This document shows, piece by piece, positions 10,754 to 23,300 of a stretch of 64,000 bases of DNA. This DNA comes from Symbiodinium natans. Its lineage: Eukaryota > Sar > Dinophyceae > Suessiales > Symbiodiniaceae. The number at the start of each line of letters is the position of its first letter. The stretch's first letter is position 1. The position numbers and the translations under genes were made by a program. The stretch lies in NCBI GenBank assembly GCA_905221605.1, contig CAJNDS010002552.1:124001-188000 (forward strand), written 5' to 3'. The notes beneath the pieces were generated by a model. That model worked only from the letters and a program-made list of their open reading frames with translations. It ran no database searches and was not told the origin of the DNA.

Positions 10754-13700
10754 GATTAGACTCCAGTCAACTCTCTGCCTTTGGGGGGGGCCCTGTTGCT
10801 GCTCTTTCTGCTGTGCAAGAAAGGCGCCGCCCCCTGCCAACGGCGGTGGCCCACATGTCGGCAACGGCCAACAGTCGCTTCCAGATTTTGGGGCCAGCGC
10901 TCCACCTGCAAAGGAAGGTGTCCAGTCAGCCTCCCGGGCTCCAGAGACCCTGAGCTCGAAAGACCAGGCCCTTCAGGAGGCGATCCTCTTCCCAAGCGGG
11001 AAGTGGAAGGGCTATTACGTGCAGCTGGCGGAGGACAAGCTCTGTCCTGAGAAGCATCCCCTGCGCGTGTTCCTTGGAGCCCAAAAGTTGATTAAAACTG
11101 ACCCTAAAACGGTTCCTGGTCCACATCTGAAGGAATCCTCGTAGCATCGGGCATGTGATATTTTTTCTTTGAGGTTGGTGTTTTGCCCCCAAGGTTCAGC
11201 ACGGAAAAGACCATGTGGTGCAGCAAATGCTCGGGAAGAATCTCGTACGACTACCGGGCCTTCCGGAGCGAGGGGAACTCCAGCTACGTCATGTGCTACG
11301 ATTGCTGGGAGCAGCAAGAAGACCGGAAGGAGCACGCCTTGCTCGAGTTTGACATGCACTTCTCGCCGGATCCTTGGGGGGGGGCGGCCAGTTTTGAAGC
11401 CACAGGAAACGGCTTAATTACGGTTCATGTATAGCAGAGCTTTCCAGTTTACAAAAAGTCTAGGGTTTTGACTGTTTTGACTATATCCGAATTGGGGGGG
11501 GGGGGGGGGGGGTTGTTGATGCCGTCAGGACGGAGGCATCAGCGGCAGGGGCCAAGATGACGTTGGGTCCTACAAGCTGCGGGGAAGGCACGGAAAGAGG
11601 GTCGGCTCCGTCTCCTTTGCCAAGGTCTACAGCTCCTCCTCACTTGTTTTGGAGGAGTCGAGGGCGAGGTGTCTATTTTCCCTTTTTTTTCGATGCTTCT
11701 GTCTTTGAACTTGTCAGAAACGTGTGAAGTTCAATCACTGAACCCTAAGGGGCCCTAGGAGGCCCTTCAACAGTGTAAAGCTGGTGAGAAGTCTCAGGCT
11801 CCCATGAGGTCCAGTATCAGGGCCAGATGGTCGGCGCGAACTTAGCGGCGGGCATCAAGGGTACCTGGCACATCCCCGATGCTCGGCGGGAGTCCGGGGC
11901 AAGTAAGACCCCTCGTTCCCTACGCAACCCCACAGGAACTAAACCCTAGAACGTAGCCTACATACGGTGACCATTGCAGACCCGGCCTTGGATGCCCTGG
12001 AGGGTTCGGTCACTTTCAGGCTCCCTCTCAGGGTCTCGAAGTGAACGGGCAATTTCGTAGGGATGTCTGGGGCTTAAGGCTTGGCTCGCTATTCGTTATG
12101 ATAGCCTGATGCTTCAGCAACTTAAGCATAGACCTGTGGGAAGGCGCTCCTGCATCCTGGCTTGAGGTGGGTCTGGACCATTCCTTGATGTTCATCGAAT
12201 ACTAGTGTCAGTCATGGTGAACAAGCAAGATGGGGGTCTGGCGAAGTTGTATCATTGTAGCCGGTGTGGTACGCTGACTTGTGATTGTGAAATCCTGAAC
12301 CGCGCTTCCTGCAAAGCGTATCATCTTAAGTTGGGCATGAATCCGCCACAGGGGGACATTGCTACATTGTTTTGGGGTTCAGCTGATCCGCTAGATGTGG
12401 GCTGAGGGAATGGGGGTTTACGATAATAAGGGAGCCCACAGATAAACCCCCAAATTGTAGGATCCACTTCGAACAAGGACCCCGATAAGGTACCCCCAAC
12501 TATCGTAAACCCCCCCCAAAGAATGCAGGGGGCCTGAGCCGAACCTTAGGACGACTCTGGCGGCATCCACGCGGATGACCCCATCAACAACGACGTCTTC
12601 CACCTTTGGCCTGCTCAAGAACCTCGTCGCCTGTTGTACTTACACACGAGCTCTTGTGCTAATGAGGGGGGGTTTTTGAGGCGTTTTTGAGGGCTTAGGG
12701 TTTTGCTTCGGGGTGCAAGGGTCACGATGCTGAAAATTGTCGGATCTAGACCCCCCGTCTGCAGTGTCTCTATCGTAGGGTTATGAAGGGAAGGGGTTCG
12801 TTAGGGAGCCTCAGGGAGTGGTGGGGAGTAATTATTCGGGAACCTTGGGTTACATACCCCCCTTGAACCCCCTTCCCGAAAGAACCCTATAACTCTAGAA
12901 CTCAGGGTTAATACCAGGGCCCCCTTAAAGAGGACTGGGATCCATCTGCGGTGAAGGGCGAAGGCTTCCGCGTCAGTGAGGACCGCCCGCTTCTTTTAGT
13001 GCGCCGTCCTAAACCCTAAACTTGCAGTGTTCCCCCTCACACTAAGAGTCCTTAATAGGGATTAGAGTACCTCCCATGTTTTAATCCCTACTAAGGCCTT
13101 TTAGTATAAGGGGGGAACATCCTGAACCTTAAGCCCTTGACGGCGCGGCCTTCGGAAACTTGAAGTTCGTGCGCGCCGCAAAGCCCCAAACCTTGATCCC
13201 TAAACATGCGTTGAAACATTTTTTCGTGTGTGGGCTTGGGAGAGTTGGGCGGGGGCGTTTAGGTTTGCTGGCCTGGGATGTTTGCGCGATAGGGTTGTTT
13301 TCTTTCAGGGTTTCGGCGGCTGCATTGGACTTGAGCACCCCCGACATTTTCACGAGCCTTAATACCCTAAACTGCAGGGCGTTAGGCAGAATAGACTTCA
13401 AAGGGCATGCTCGTCAACCTCGCCAAAGCAGCAGGACACGGTCTGCTGCGTCTGCTTCGACAAGCCCATTGACACCGTCCTGAGGCCGCGAAGGGTGTTT
13501 GGGGAGAGGAAGCCTCGGGTTCAGGATTGCCGTGGGAAGCGGCCCCCTCTGCAAGGAAGAAGAGCACCCCGCACAAACCCCGCAGGGTGGGATTTGGGTT
13601 TTTGCGGCTTTCGGGTTGAGGCGGCTTCGGGATGCCGATCCAAACTCGCCAGGGCAGTGAGTTTGGGCAGGGCACTGACATTCAATTGGGGTTCATTCTG

Positions 13701-14052
13701 TTCGTGATTGATTTTGTCCGTTGAGTCTGATGCTTTCCTTCCTCATCCCTGTATGATTCCCCGACACCTGGCCCCTACACCCTGAACCTGCACTCACGCA
13801 CTCACTCAGTACCCTGTCATCGACGTCAGTCTTGCATCAATCAATGCCCCAGACGTCTATCAGCGCCAACATCTTTTAAGCAAATTTGCAGGCTTCGGGT
13901 TGGGGGGTTTAGAGTTTAAGGAGAGCCGTCTTCAACTGGGAAGGCCATGCGGCCACATCGTCCTCTGCACCCAGTGCGCGGACAATCGTGACCTCCGTTC
14001 CCGCGGCTGCCCCATCTGCAGGGGTGTCATAAACGAAGTCAGACGTCTCTGA
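10754..14052 (+). CDS. Multi-exon RING-finger protein (probable E3 ubiquitin ligase)
   Basis: Exons recognised by continuity: about 10754-11090 (contains SGKWKGYYVQ); about 11206-11368 (two CxxC pairs, WCSKC and CYDCW, then EFDMHFSP); 11529-11660 (DGGISGRGQDDVGSYKL..SFAKVY); 11798-11902 (HEVQYQG..GIKGTWHIPD); 11979-12036; 12550-12620 (DDSGGIHADDPINND); 12933-13008 (DWDPSAVKGEGFRVSED); 13133-13190 (DGAAFGNLKFVRAAK); 13378-13484; and 13944-14052. The last two join as CCVCFDKPIDTVLRP-CGHIVLCTQC..GCPICRG, a C3HC4 RING ending at TGA 14050-14052. The 13485-13943 intron is GC-AG and the 11369-11528 intron reads GA-AG. The GYY...GxGxDDVG...HxVxYxG...GxW region is a beta-repeat-like module whose formal name I do not know. 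RING proteins of this class transfer ubiquitin from E2 enzymes; the target is unknown. Some inner junctions are unresolved. Confidence 0.68.
12411..12515. repeat. Fold-back (MITE-like) element in an intron
   Basis: GGGGGTTTACGATA at the left end is answered by its reverse complement TATCGTAAACCCCC at the right end, about 100 bp apart. It lies between the exons ending 12036 and starting 12550. No coding capacity is seen. Confidence 0.6.
13028..13123. repeat. Fold-back element filling a short intron
   Basis: TGTTCCCCCT..CACTAAGAGTCCTTAATAGGGATTA is mirrored by TAATCCCTACTAAGGCCTTTTAGT..AGGGGGGAACA, an imperfect inverted repeat of about 35 bp per arm. It occupies most of the intron between the exon ending near 13008 and the exon starting near 13133. 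Confidence 0.65.
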
Positions 14053-14317
14053 ACATGGGGGGGCTCCTATCATTAGGATGATAGTATGTTGGGGGTATAC
14101 TCGGGTTTTCGGGTATCCATATTCTGGGAAATACTCACACATGTGACAAAGAATGCCTCAGCAACTCAATGCCGTTTCGGTTTGCGAGCTCGGTTTGATG
14201 CGTGGCAAAAAGGATGAACAACCTCTGCAAGGGTAAAGTTGTTACATGACGTCGATGAAACTACTTCTCCGGAATCATGACGCGGCGGGTGCACACAAAG
14301 TAGAAGGGTGTTCGAAG

Positions 14318-14351
14318 TCTTAAACCCTAAACCCTAAACCCTAAACCCTAA
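14318..14351. repeat. Short CCCTAAA tract
   Basis: Four to five head-to-tail CCCTAAA units lie just before GTCGTGGCCGCAACACGG. The matching place in copy B (25258) lacks the tract. Confidence 0.9.
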
Positions 14352-14528
14352 GTCGTGGCCGCAACACGGAGGGTCAGCAAACCTCAGAGCTGCATGCACA
14401 TGCTCACTCCCTGTGTCGCTCCGCCGTACCTTGGTTCACCAGCGCGCCTGTTAGCAACACACACTCGCACACGGACACACACATACTCGCGCATGCATAG
14501 ATGGAGTCAAGCGGGTCATGACACTAAC

Positions 14529-14542
14529 ACCACTACTACTAT

Positions 14543-14611
<69 letters not shown>

Positions 14612-14624
14612 CACCACCACCACC
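14529..14624. repeat. (ACT)n then (CCA)n microsatellite
   Basis: A long ACT trinucleotide run passes directly into CCA repeats. It is absent from copy B. Frames through it encode poly-Leu, poly-Thr or poly-Ser and are not genes. Confidence 0.95.
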
Positions 14625-14746
14625 CCTTGTGATGGCTTCCTGTAGCACCATACTGCTTCTTTTCTGGTATCCCATCATGATTTTGGGATGGTGGATCTGA
14701 TACTCGCTGGGACCTCAGCATGTTAAAAGCTTTGCTGCAAATACGG

Positions 14747-14875
14747 GTAGGGTTTAGGGTTTAGGGTTTAGGGTTTAGGGTTTAGGGTTTAGGGTTTAGG
14801 GTTTAGGGTTTAGGGGTTTAGGGTTTAGGGGTTTAGGGGTTTAGGGTTTAGGGTTTAGGGTTTAGGGTTTAGGGT
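14747..14875. repeat. TTTAGGG telomere-type tract
   Basis: About 18 units, mostly exact TTTAGGG with a few GTTTAGGGG variants. The tract is interstitial, not terminal, and is absent from the duplicate copy B. Confidence 0.95.
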
Positions 14876-15609
14876 TGGCCAGTTGTAAGGGAGGTGTTGG
14901 CTCTTCGCATTCACGCCGAAGTGCTCCATAATGGGTAGGGACGATGACGCGTTTTCTTGTTTGCGTTGAATGAACGTCGTAGTGACATAAATTTGTTGTA
15001 CAACCGGGCAGCAACTTTCAGAAGTGATTCGTGTCCGGGAGAGGGATGGTTCATGAATCCTAAGGAGCTCCTTCTTGTGAATGTGCAGTCATGGACCCCT
15101 GGATTGAGGTCGCAGCTCCCGCTTCTGGATGTTGGCTTGCCCTTCCCCGCACGTCCTCAAGACCTTCTCTCAAAAGGGTTTTGTTGCAACCAGAAGGTAG
15201 TTCCGGTGAGGAGCGAAGAGGTGCTCGATTGAGGAATGTTTGAGTCCCGGAGGTTCTGAGTAAACATCCGCAGCGCTGAGTTCACTCTGAGAAGCTACCC
15301 TGGGACCCCCTGGGGGCTTTGAGACCAGGAGTGTTTGATCGGCTTCGATGCCTTCGCTGCTGCAAGAAGGCGACCTGGCACATGTAGCAAGTGACAATCT
15401 TTTGAGCACTCTCCGATGGCCCCCCAGAACTTGCGTGTCGTATCCATCGCCGACCTTGCGCTGTGCTAGACAAACCACAAACCAAGCAGCGTATCTGCTC
15501 CTCCCCGTAGAGCGCCACACAAGCACACATGCTTAAGGATAAGGACCACGGCCACGGTGGCCAGGTATAAGTTCATGAAAATATAGAAAATCCTTCAGCG
15601 GAAAAGAAT

Positions 15610-18600
15610 AAGGCCCAACCAGCGGGACGAGACCGTGACAGCCAAAAAACCGCCGAAGCGGACGAGACCGTGACAGCAAAAAACGGCCTTAGAAGCGGAC
15701 GAGACCGTGACAGCCAAAACCGTAGAGGCGGACGAGACCGTGACAGCCAAAACCCCGTAGAAGCGGACGAGACCCTGGCAGCCAAAAAACCGTAGAAGCG
15801 GACGAGACCGTGACACAACCGCCGAAGCGGACGAGACCGTGACAGCCAAAAACCGCCAAAGCGGACGAGACCGTGACAACAAAAAACGGCCTTAGAAGCG
15901 GACGAGACCGTGACAGCCAAAACCGTAGAGGCGGACGAGACCGTGACAGCCAAAACCCCGTAGAAGCGGATGAGACCCTGGCAGCCAAAAAACCGTAGAA
16001 GCGGACGAGACCGTGACACAACCGCCGAAGCGGACGAGACCGTGACAGCCAAAAACCGCCAAAGCGGACGAGACCGTGACAACAAAAAACGGCCTTAGAA
16101 GCGGACGAGACCGTGACAGCCAAAACCGTAGAGGCGGACGAGACCGTGACAGCCAAAACCCCGTAGAAGCGGACGAGACCCTGGCAGCCAAAAAACCGTA
16201 GAAGCGGACGAGACCGTGACACAACCGCCGAAGCGGACGAGACCGTGACAGCCAAAAACCGCCAAAGCGGACGAGACCGTGACAGCAAAAAACGGCCTTA
16301 GAAGCGGACGAGACCGTGACAGCCAAAACCGTAGAGGCGGAGGAGACCGTGACAGCCAAACCCCGTAGAAGCGGACGAGACCCTGGCAGCCAAAAAACCG
16401 TAGAAGCGGACGAGACCGTGACACAACCGCCGAAGCGGACGAGACCGTGACAGCCAAAAACCGCCAAAGCGGACGAGAGACCGTGACAACAAAAAACGGC
16501 CTTAGAAGCGGACGAGACCGTGACAGCCAAAACCGTAGAGGCGGACGAGACCGTGACAGCCAAAACCCCGTAGAAGCGGATGAGACCCTGGCAGCCAAAA
16601 AACCGTAGAAGCGGACGAGACCGTGACACAACCGCCGAAGCGGACGAGACCGTGACAGCCAAAAATCGCCAAAGCGGACGAGACCGTGACAACAAAAAAC
16701 GGCCTTAGAAGCGGACGAGACCGTGACAGCCAAAACCGTAGAGGCGGACGAGACCGTGACAGCCAAAACCCGTAGAAGCGGACGAGACCCTGGCAGCCAA
16801 AAAACCGTAGAAGCGGACGAGACCGTGACACAACCGCCGAAGCGGACGAGACCGTGACAGCCAAAAACCGCCAAAGCGGACGAGAGACCGTGACAGCAAA
16901 AAACCGCCTTAGAAGCGGACGAGACCGTGACAGCCAAAACCCCGTAGAAGCGGACGAGACCCTGGCAGCCAACAAAACCGTAGAAGCGGACGAGACCGTG
17001 ACACAACCGCCGAAGCGGACGAGACCGTGACAGCCAAAAACCGCCAAAGCGGACGAGACCGTGACAGCAAAAAACGGCCTTAGAAGCGGACGAGACCGTG
17101 ACAGCCAAAACCGTAGAGGCGGACGAGACCGTGACAGCCAAAACCCCGTAGAAGCGGATGAGACCCTGGCAGCCAAAAAACCGTAGAAGCGGACGAGACC
17201 GTGACACAACCGCCGAAGCGGACGAGACCGTGACAGCCAAAAACCGCCAAAGCGGACGAGACCGTGACAACAAAAAACGGCCTTAGAAGCGGACGAGACC
17301 GTGACAGCCAAAACCGTAGAGGCGGACGAGACCGTGACAGCCAAAACCCGTAGAAGCGGACGAGACCCTGGCAGCCAAAAAACCGTAGAAGCGGACGAGA
17401 CCGTGACACAACCGCCGAAGCGGACGAGACCGTGACAGCCAAAAACCGCCAAAGCGGACGAGAGACCGTGACAGCAAAAAACGCCTTAGAAGCGGACGAG
17501 ACCGTGACAGCCAAAACCGTAGAGGCGGACGACGACCGTGACAGCCAAAACCCGTAGAAGCGGACGAGACCCTGGCAGCCAAAAAACCGTAGAAGCGGAC
17601 GAGACCGTGACACAACGCCGAAGCGGACGAGACCGTGACAGCCAAAAACCGCCAAAGCGGACGAGACCGTGACGCAAAAAACGGCCTTAGAAGCGGACGA
17701 GACCGTGACAGCCAAAACCGTAGAGGCGGAGGAGACCGTGACAGCCAAACCCCGTAGAAGCGGACGAGACCCTGGCAGCCAAAAAACCGTAGAAGCGGAC
17801 GAGACCGTGACACAACCGCCGAAGCGGACGAGACCGTGACAGCCAAAAACCGCCAAAGCGGACGAGACCGTGACAACAAAAAACGGCCTTAGAAGCGGAC
17901 GAGACCGTGACAGCCAAAACCGTAGAGGCGGACGAGACCGTGACAGCCAAAACCCCGTAGAAGCGGATGAGACCCTGGCAGCCAAAAAACCGTAGAAGCG
18001 GACGAGACCGTGACACAACCGCCGAAGCGGACGAGACCGTGACAGCCAAAAATCGCCAAAGCGGACGAGACCGTGACAACAAAAAACGGCCTTAGAAGCG
18101 GACGAGACCGTGACAGCCAAAACCGTAGAGGCGGACGAGACCGTGACAGCCAAAACCCGTAGAAGCGGACGAGACCCTGGCAGCCAAAAAACCGTAGAAG
18201 CGGACGAGACCGTGACACAACCGCCGAAGCGGACGAGACCGTGACAGCCAAAAACCGCCAAAGCGGACGAGAGACCGTGACAGCAAAAAACCGCCTTAGA
18301 AGCGGACGAGACCGTGACAGCCAAAACCCGTAGAAGCGGACGAGACCCTGGCAGCCAAAAAACCGTAGAAGCGGACGAGACCGTGACACAACCGCCGAAG
18401 CGGACGAGACCGTGACAGCCAAAAACCGCCAAAGCGGACGAGAGACCGTGACAGCAAAAAACGGCCTTAGAAGCGGACGAGACCGTGACAGCCAAAACCG
18501 TAGAGGCGGACGAAACCGTGACAGCCAAAACCCGTAGAAGCGGACGAGACCCTGGCAGCCAAAAAACCGTAGAAGCGGACGAGACCGTGACACAACCGCC

Positions 18601-19360
18601 GAAGCGGACGAGACCGTGACAGCCAAAAACCGCCAAAGCGGACGAGAGACCGTGACAGCAAAAAACCGCCTTAGAAGCGGACGAGACCGTGACGGCCAAA
18701 ACCCGTAGAAGCGGACGAGACCCTGGCAGCCAAAAAACCGTAGAAGCGGACGAGACCGTGACACAACCGCCGAAGCGGACGAGACCGTGACAGCCAAAAA
18801 CCGCCAAAGCGGACGAGACCGTGACAGCAAAAAACTGCCTTAGAAGCGGACGAGACCGTGACAGCCAAAACCGTAGAGGCGGACGAGACCGTGACAGCAA
18901 CAAACGGCCTTAGAAGCGGACGAGACCGTGACAGCCAAAAACCGCAGAAGCGGACGAGACCGTGACAGAACCGCCGAAGCGGACGAGACCGTGACAGCCA
19001 AAAACCGCCAAAGCGGACGAGACTGTGACAGCAAAAAACGGCCTTGGAAGCGGACGAAACCGTGACAGCCAAAAACCGCAGAAGCGGACGAGACCGTGAC
19101 AGCCCAAAACCGTAGAAGCGGACGAGACCGTGACAGCCAAAAACGGCCTTAGAAGCGGACGAGACCGTGACAGCCAAAAACCGTCGTAGAAGCGGACGAG
19201 AGCGTGACAGCCAAAAACCGCCGTAGACGCGGACAAGACCGTGACACCCAAACACCATAGAAGCGGACGAGAACGTGACAGCCAAAAACCGCCGTAGACG
19301 CGAAAGAGACCGTGACACCCAAACACCATAGAAGCGGACGAGACAGCCAAGAACCGCCAT
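15610..19360. repeat. 203-bp higher-order satellite built of six ~34-bp units
   Basis: The basic unit is GCGGACGAGACCGTGACAGC plus CAAAAACCG-type linkers. Six variants (linkers CGTAGAG, CCGTAGAA, CCGCCGAA, CCGCCAAA, GGCCTTAGAA, and one with CCCTGGCAGCC) recur in fixed order. The GGCCTTAGAAG landmark recurs at about 15687, 15890, 16093, 16296, 16500 and 16703, a period of 203-204 bp. Order decays and units diverge after about 18.8 kb. Because the period leaves one minus-strand frame open, long Arg/Ser/Phe-rich frames (up to 607 codons) arise; these are artefacts. Confidence 0.95.
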
Positions 19361-19431
19361 ACGCTGTCACGGTCTCGTCCGCTTCGGCGGTTCTTGGCTG
19401 TCACGTCTGCTTCTACGGTTCTGGCTGTCAT
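19342..19431. repeat. Inverted terminal unit of the 203-bp satellite
   Basis: The array flips orientation at about 19362. GACAGCCAAGAACCGCC (19342-19358) faces its exact reverse complement at 19386-19402, and further inverted units follow to about 19431. The array thus ends in a hairpin-capable palindrome. Confidence 0.9.
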
Positions 19432-19439
19432 CAGCTTTG

Positions 19440-20290
19440 GGGCTTTTATATTATAATATATTATATTTTATTTTATTTTATTTTTTTATAATATATTATA
19501 TAATGAAGTATATATATATATATATTAGAAGGTGAGTTTAGTCAGGTCCATGAGGAGGCTTTAGGGGCTTCAGGGGGTTGAGGGTTTAGGGTTTTGAAGG
19601 TTCTGGGATTTTAGGGACGAGGGGCGTTAGGGGGTTTAAGGGGGTTTGGGGTTCAGGGCCTAGGGCGTTTAGGGCTTTTGGTGTTCAGGCTGAAGTCGAG
19701 CAATCTTTGATAGTTTTCCAAGGGCCAGCCTGGCCCATGTCGCTTGGCCACCACGGGGTACTGTAGTTAGATTGCTTAGATAGAAGAAACAAATCAATGC
19801 ATGGTTAGTTAAATAGAGAAGAAGCTACATGTACACAAATCATGAGATTGGTTTTTAGATAGGCCTGGGCTGTCGGCACTTGGCAGCTGTCACGGCGAAT
19901 TCCATGAGGCCCGAAAGAAGGTTTTCGGGGTACTTCATCGTTGTGTACGCATGCTCGTACGGCTACGTTACATTGCGCCGGCACATGGCATATGAAAGCA
20001 TTCAAAGGCCGCGTCGTGGACTTAGATGTATACCTGTAAGCTCATCGGCTATGTGGACGCTTATCTTTGGGCACAGTGTCCAGTGTTGTCATGGTTACCA
20101 TTGTCTCGGCAAGCGCCATGATCACCGTTGTTAATTGCTGGCACTTGGACCTCCTTGCTTCCAGCAGTGTCAAACACCATACCAGCAATGACGCCCAAAG
20201 CCTGGTGCACACCACTGAGCCGTTAACCCCAGCATTGCCATCGTTACCCCACATACCGTCATTCCGGATTATGATTCCTATTTTATGTTG
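19440..20290. other. Gene-free spacer: AT-rich stretch, then unassigned sequence
   Basis: 19445-19530 is almost pure A/T (TATAATATATTATA-like, then (TA)n). 19550-19690 is G/T-rich with degenerate TTTAGGG. 19690-20290 has no recognisable coding pattern. It ends in TTTTATGTTGTGCAG at 20281-20295, a good splice acceptor just before the start of the next gene and a possible trans-splice site. Confidence 0.5.
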
Positions 20291-20307
20291 TGCAGCCTTC
20301 CCGAGCC

Positions 20308-23300
20308 ATGGGAGCAGGGGCCAGCGCCTATCTTGCCTCTGTGGATGATGCCACCTTGCAAAGCATCACTGACGATGTTGAGAAGGCGGCGCAGCTGCTG
20401 AAGCTTGTGGCAGAGGGGAGGCGCAAACGTGAGCTCGGGCGGAGGCAGCTGACGATCAATAGCCTCAGTGGCTCACAGTTCCAGCTGGAAATCGACGAGG
20501 CTGCAACAGTTCTGGATGTTTCCCAGGAGATCGCAGGAATCGTCGGTGTAGCACCGGGGAGGATGCTTGTTTTAACCTCCGGCGCTGCTGTCCTTGACGA
20601 GTCGAAGCCTTTCCTGCAGCAACTTCATGGAGATGAGATTACATACAGGGATCAGCAAGTGGGCGCAGGTCAAGCGGCGGTGAGCTTGCTGCGCTCTCTA
20701 GCAGAGTGGCCACGACATCGCTTATGTGCAGCAGACACGGCCGCCACCGATGCTATTTCCTCGCTGACCATTGGCAACGAATTTGCCTTGAGCTTGGATG
20801 CGGCCGTGCTACCGCAGAACCTGCTCACACTGGCCTTCGGAGACTGCTTCAACGAAAGCTTGACGCACGTGGCCTTGCCGAGCAGCGTGCGGACGCTGAC
20901 CTTCGGTAACAGCTTCAATCAGAGCTTGGTAGGTGGGAGCTTCTGAAGAAGCATGTCATCTGATATCCATGAGCCCCTAGGCCCAGGTGCTGTAAGCCCC
21001 AAACTCACAGGACCCTGATGCGCAGGTGTGACTTTGCCACTCAACCTGCAGACGTTAATCTTCGGCCAAGATTTCGATCAAAGTTTGGAAGGTGGGCTCT
21101 GCGTCAAAATTGCTGCCTGTCGTGGTCGTGTCTGTGGTCGCCTTCCCGTCATTCATGTTCATTGTTGTCGCTGTTGTTTTGCGTTGTATTCGTTGTGACA
21201 CAGTCGTTGTCGTACTGGTCTTCGCTACCACCACATATTCCTGAATGAGCGCTGCCAATTACCTACTACCCAGCTACCTACTACCTACTACCTCCTACCT
21301 CTTACCTCCTCCTCGTCCTCCTTTTCCTCCTCCTCCTCCTCCTACTACTACGACGACAAGGACGACGACGAACGACGAAGGACTAACGACGAAGGACGAA
21401 CGACGAACGACGAACGACGAACGACGAACGACGAACGACGAACGACGAACGACGAACGACGAACGACGAACGACGAACGACGAACGACGAACGACGAACG
21501 ACGAACGACGAACGACGAACGACGACGACTACTATGATGATGATGGCTATATGTTTCGCCTGTTCTTGGAAGGTGTCGTTCTACCATGCACTTTGCAGAC
21601 ATTGACCTTCGGCGACCAATTCAACCAGACCTTGGGAAGCTGCCCGTTGCCGAGCCAGCTCCGAACTTTGACGTTCGGCTGGGGGCTTCCCAAAATGGAT
21701 TTGATCAACGTTTTAAAGCTTCGTGCTCGTTTGACATCTCTGCACATTCAGGAACTTGAGAGAATTTTGCGTGCTGGTTGTTGATGTAGCCCGAGAGGGA
21801 CTTGCGGTGTTTTTGTTTTTGTTGATGTTTTTGTTTTTGTGGCGTGCGTCTCGCATCCTGCTGAAGGTTCAACCAGAGCTTAGAAGGCGTCGTGCTGCCA
21901 AGCAGCTTAAAGACCTTGACCTTTGGCCACAGCTTCGACCAGTGCTTGGAAGAGCGGGTTTTGCCGAACAGCCTCGAAATCTTGACCTTCGGGCACGAAT
22001 TCGATCAAAGCCTCGAAGGCGGGAGCCAGGGAGCCTGTTCAAAAAGAGCCTTCTTCAAAGGTAGATCAAGCAGTGCGGTACGACACTTGGGCTTTACACT
22101 CTGAGCCTTTTCAATTCTTAGAAGCTGCGAGGTGTGGTGCTGCCAAGCAGCTTGCAGACGCTGACCTTCGGACAGGACTTCAATCAGGCGGTGGCAGGTG
22201 GGAGCCAAGCGCAGCCCAAGGGTGGGATATAGCATAGTAACGCACCTTTGCGAGAAAATCTTAATACGGGATCCTACTATTAACCTCTGGTAGCCCCGAA
22301 GAAGCGAAGAAGCCCAGAGGTGTCATGTGGCCGGAGGGCTTGCAGACGCTGACGTTCGGGCGTGGCTTTCGACGGAGCCTGGAGGGCGTTGCGTTGCCAA
22401 GCTGCCTCCAGAGCCTGACCTTTGGCGACTTCCTCATCCAGAACTCGACAGGTGCTCAACTGGCACAGGGCATCGGGTTTTCGTGTATGTTGTACTACAC
22501 ACTGTTGCACCTTTTGACTGTAAGTGAGTTGCAATCACGAACCGACAGAGAAGCCATGCTAAAGTTCTTGGGATAGCTTTGTCATGTTGTGGAAAAAACC
22601 CTTACGACGAGTCCCTCAACATAGTTCTGCTACAATGCACCCCGAAACCCTATTCAAGTGATTCAGGCCCCTTTCTTGCAGGAATCCAACTGCCGCGTGA
22701 CCTGCGCACATTGACCCTCGGCTCCTTCGTGACCCGGAGCTTGGACTCTCTTACTTTGCCAAGCAACTTGCAAACATTGACAGTTCGTGGCTGTGGCAAT
22801 CAGAGCTTGGCAGGTGCCAGATTGCCAGAGAGCCCCCAGACGTAGGTTAGCACATTTTTTTTGTGTCGTCTTTTCAAGTCCATCTGGGTTTTTGTCACCT
22901 CGGTGGCAGAAGGCTTGGAGACATTGACGTTCGGCCAAGACTTTGACGAAAGCGTAGACGGCTTGGTGTTGCCGAGCTGCCTGCAGACTTTGACCTTCGG
23001 ACGCGAGTTTGACCAGAGTTTGAGCGGAACCTCGGCTTCGCTCTGATGTTGCGGGCTTTTGCGGGGCGAGCTGCTTTAGCTTGGGCTTTCGATGTTCGGG
23101 GCCAAAAGCACTTGGAGAGGTCGGATTGTTTGCACGCAAAAAAGGTTCAATGTGAAGACGTTACGTGGGTATCACCATCAAAAGGACGACACCAAAAGTC
23201 AGATGATGGAACCCACCTGAAAGCGGGATCAGTTCGAAAGGAGCAGGTCTCGTCAGAAGAATGAGGGGGACAGGGGGCGACTTGAGCATGCGTTGCTGTT

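Larger units (their letters stand above)
14060..15330. repeat. Segment copy A (non-coding, duplicated at 25.0-25.8 kb)
   Basis: This is sequence 3' of the RING gene. Blocks 14075-14500 and 14975-15330 match 25015-25400 and 25430-25765 with clear base-level similarity, for example TTCTGGGAAAT.CTCACACATG and CCGTTTCGGTTTGCGAGCTC. Relative to copy B, copy A carries an extra microsatellite and telomere-type block at about 14520-14960. No gene is recognised. Confidence 0.8.

Noticed and set aside
14355-14700. Poly-Thr, poly-Leu and poly-Ser frames
   Set aside because: They are direct translations of the (ACT)n/(CCA)n microsatellite, which is missing from the duplicate segment.
14747-14875. A true chromosome end
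   Set aside because: Unique and coding-like sequence continues on both sides, and many similar tracts occur in both orientations; they are interstitial.
15689-19360. Long minus-strand open frames (up to 607 codons) rich in Arg, Ser, Phe and Leu
   Set aside because: They are created by the 203-bp satellite, whose period happens to leave a frame open; each is a translation of the repeat, and several overlapping frames are equally open.
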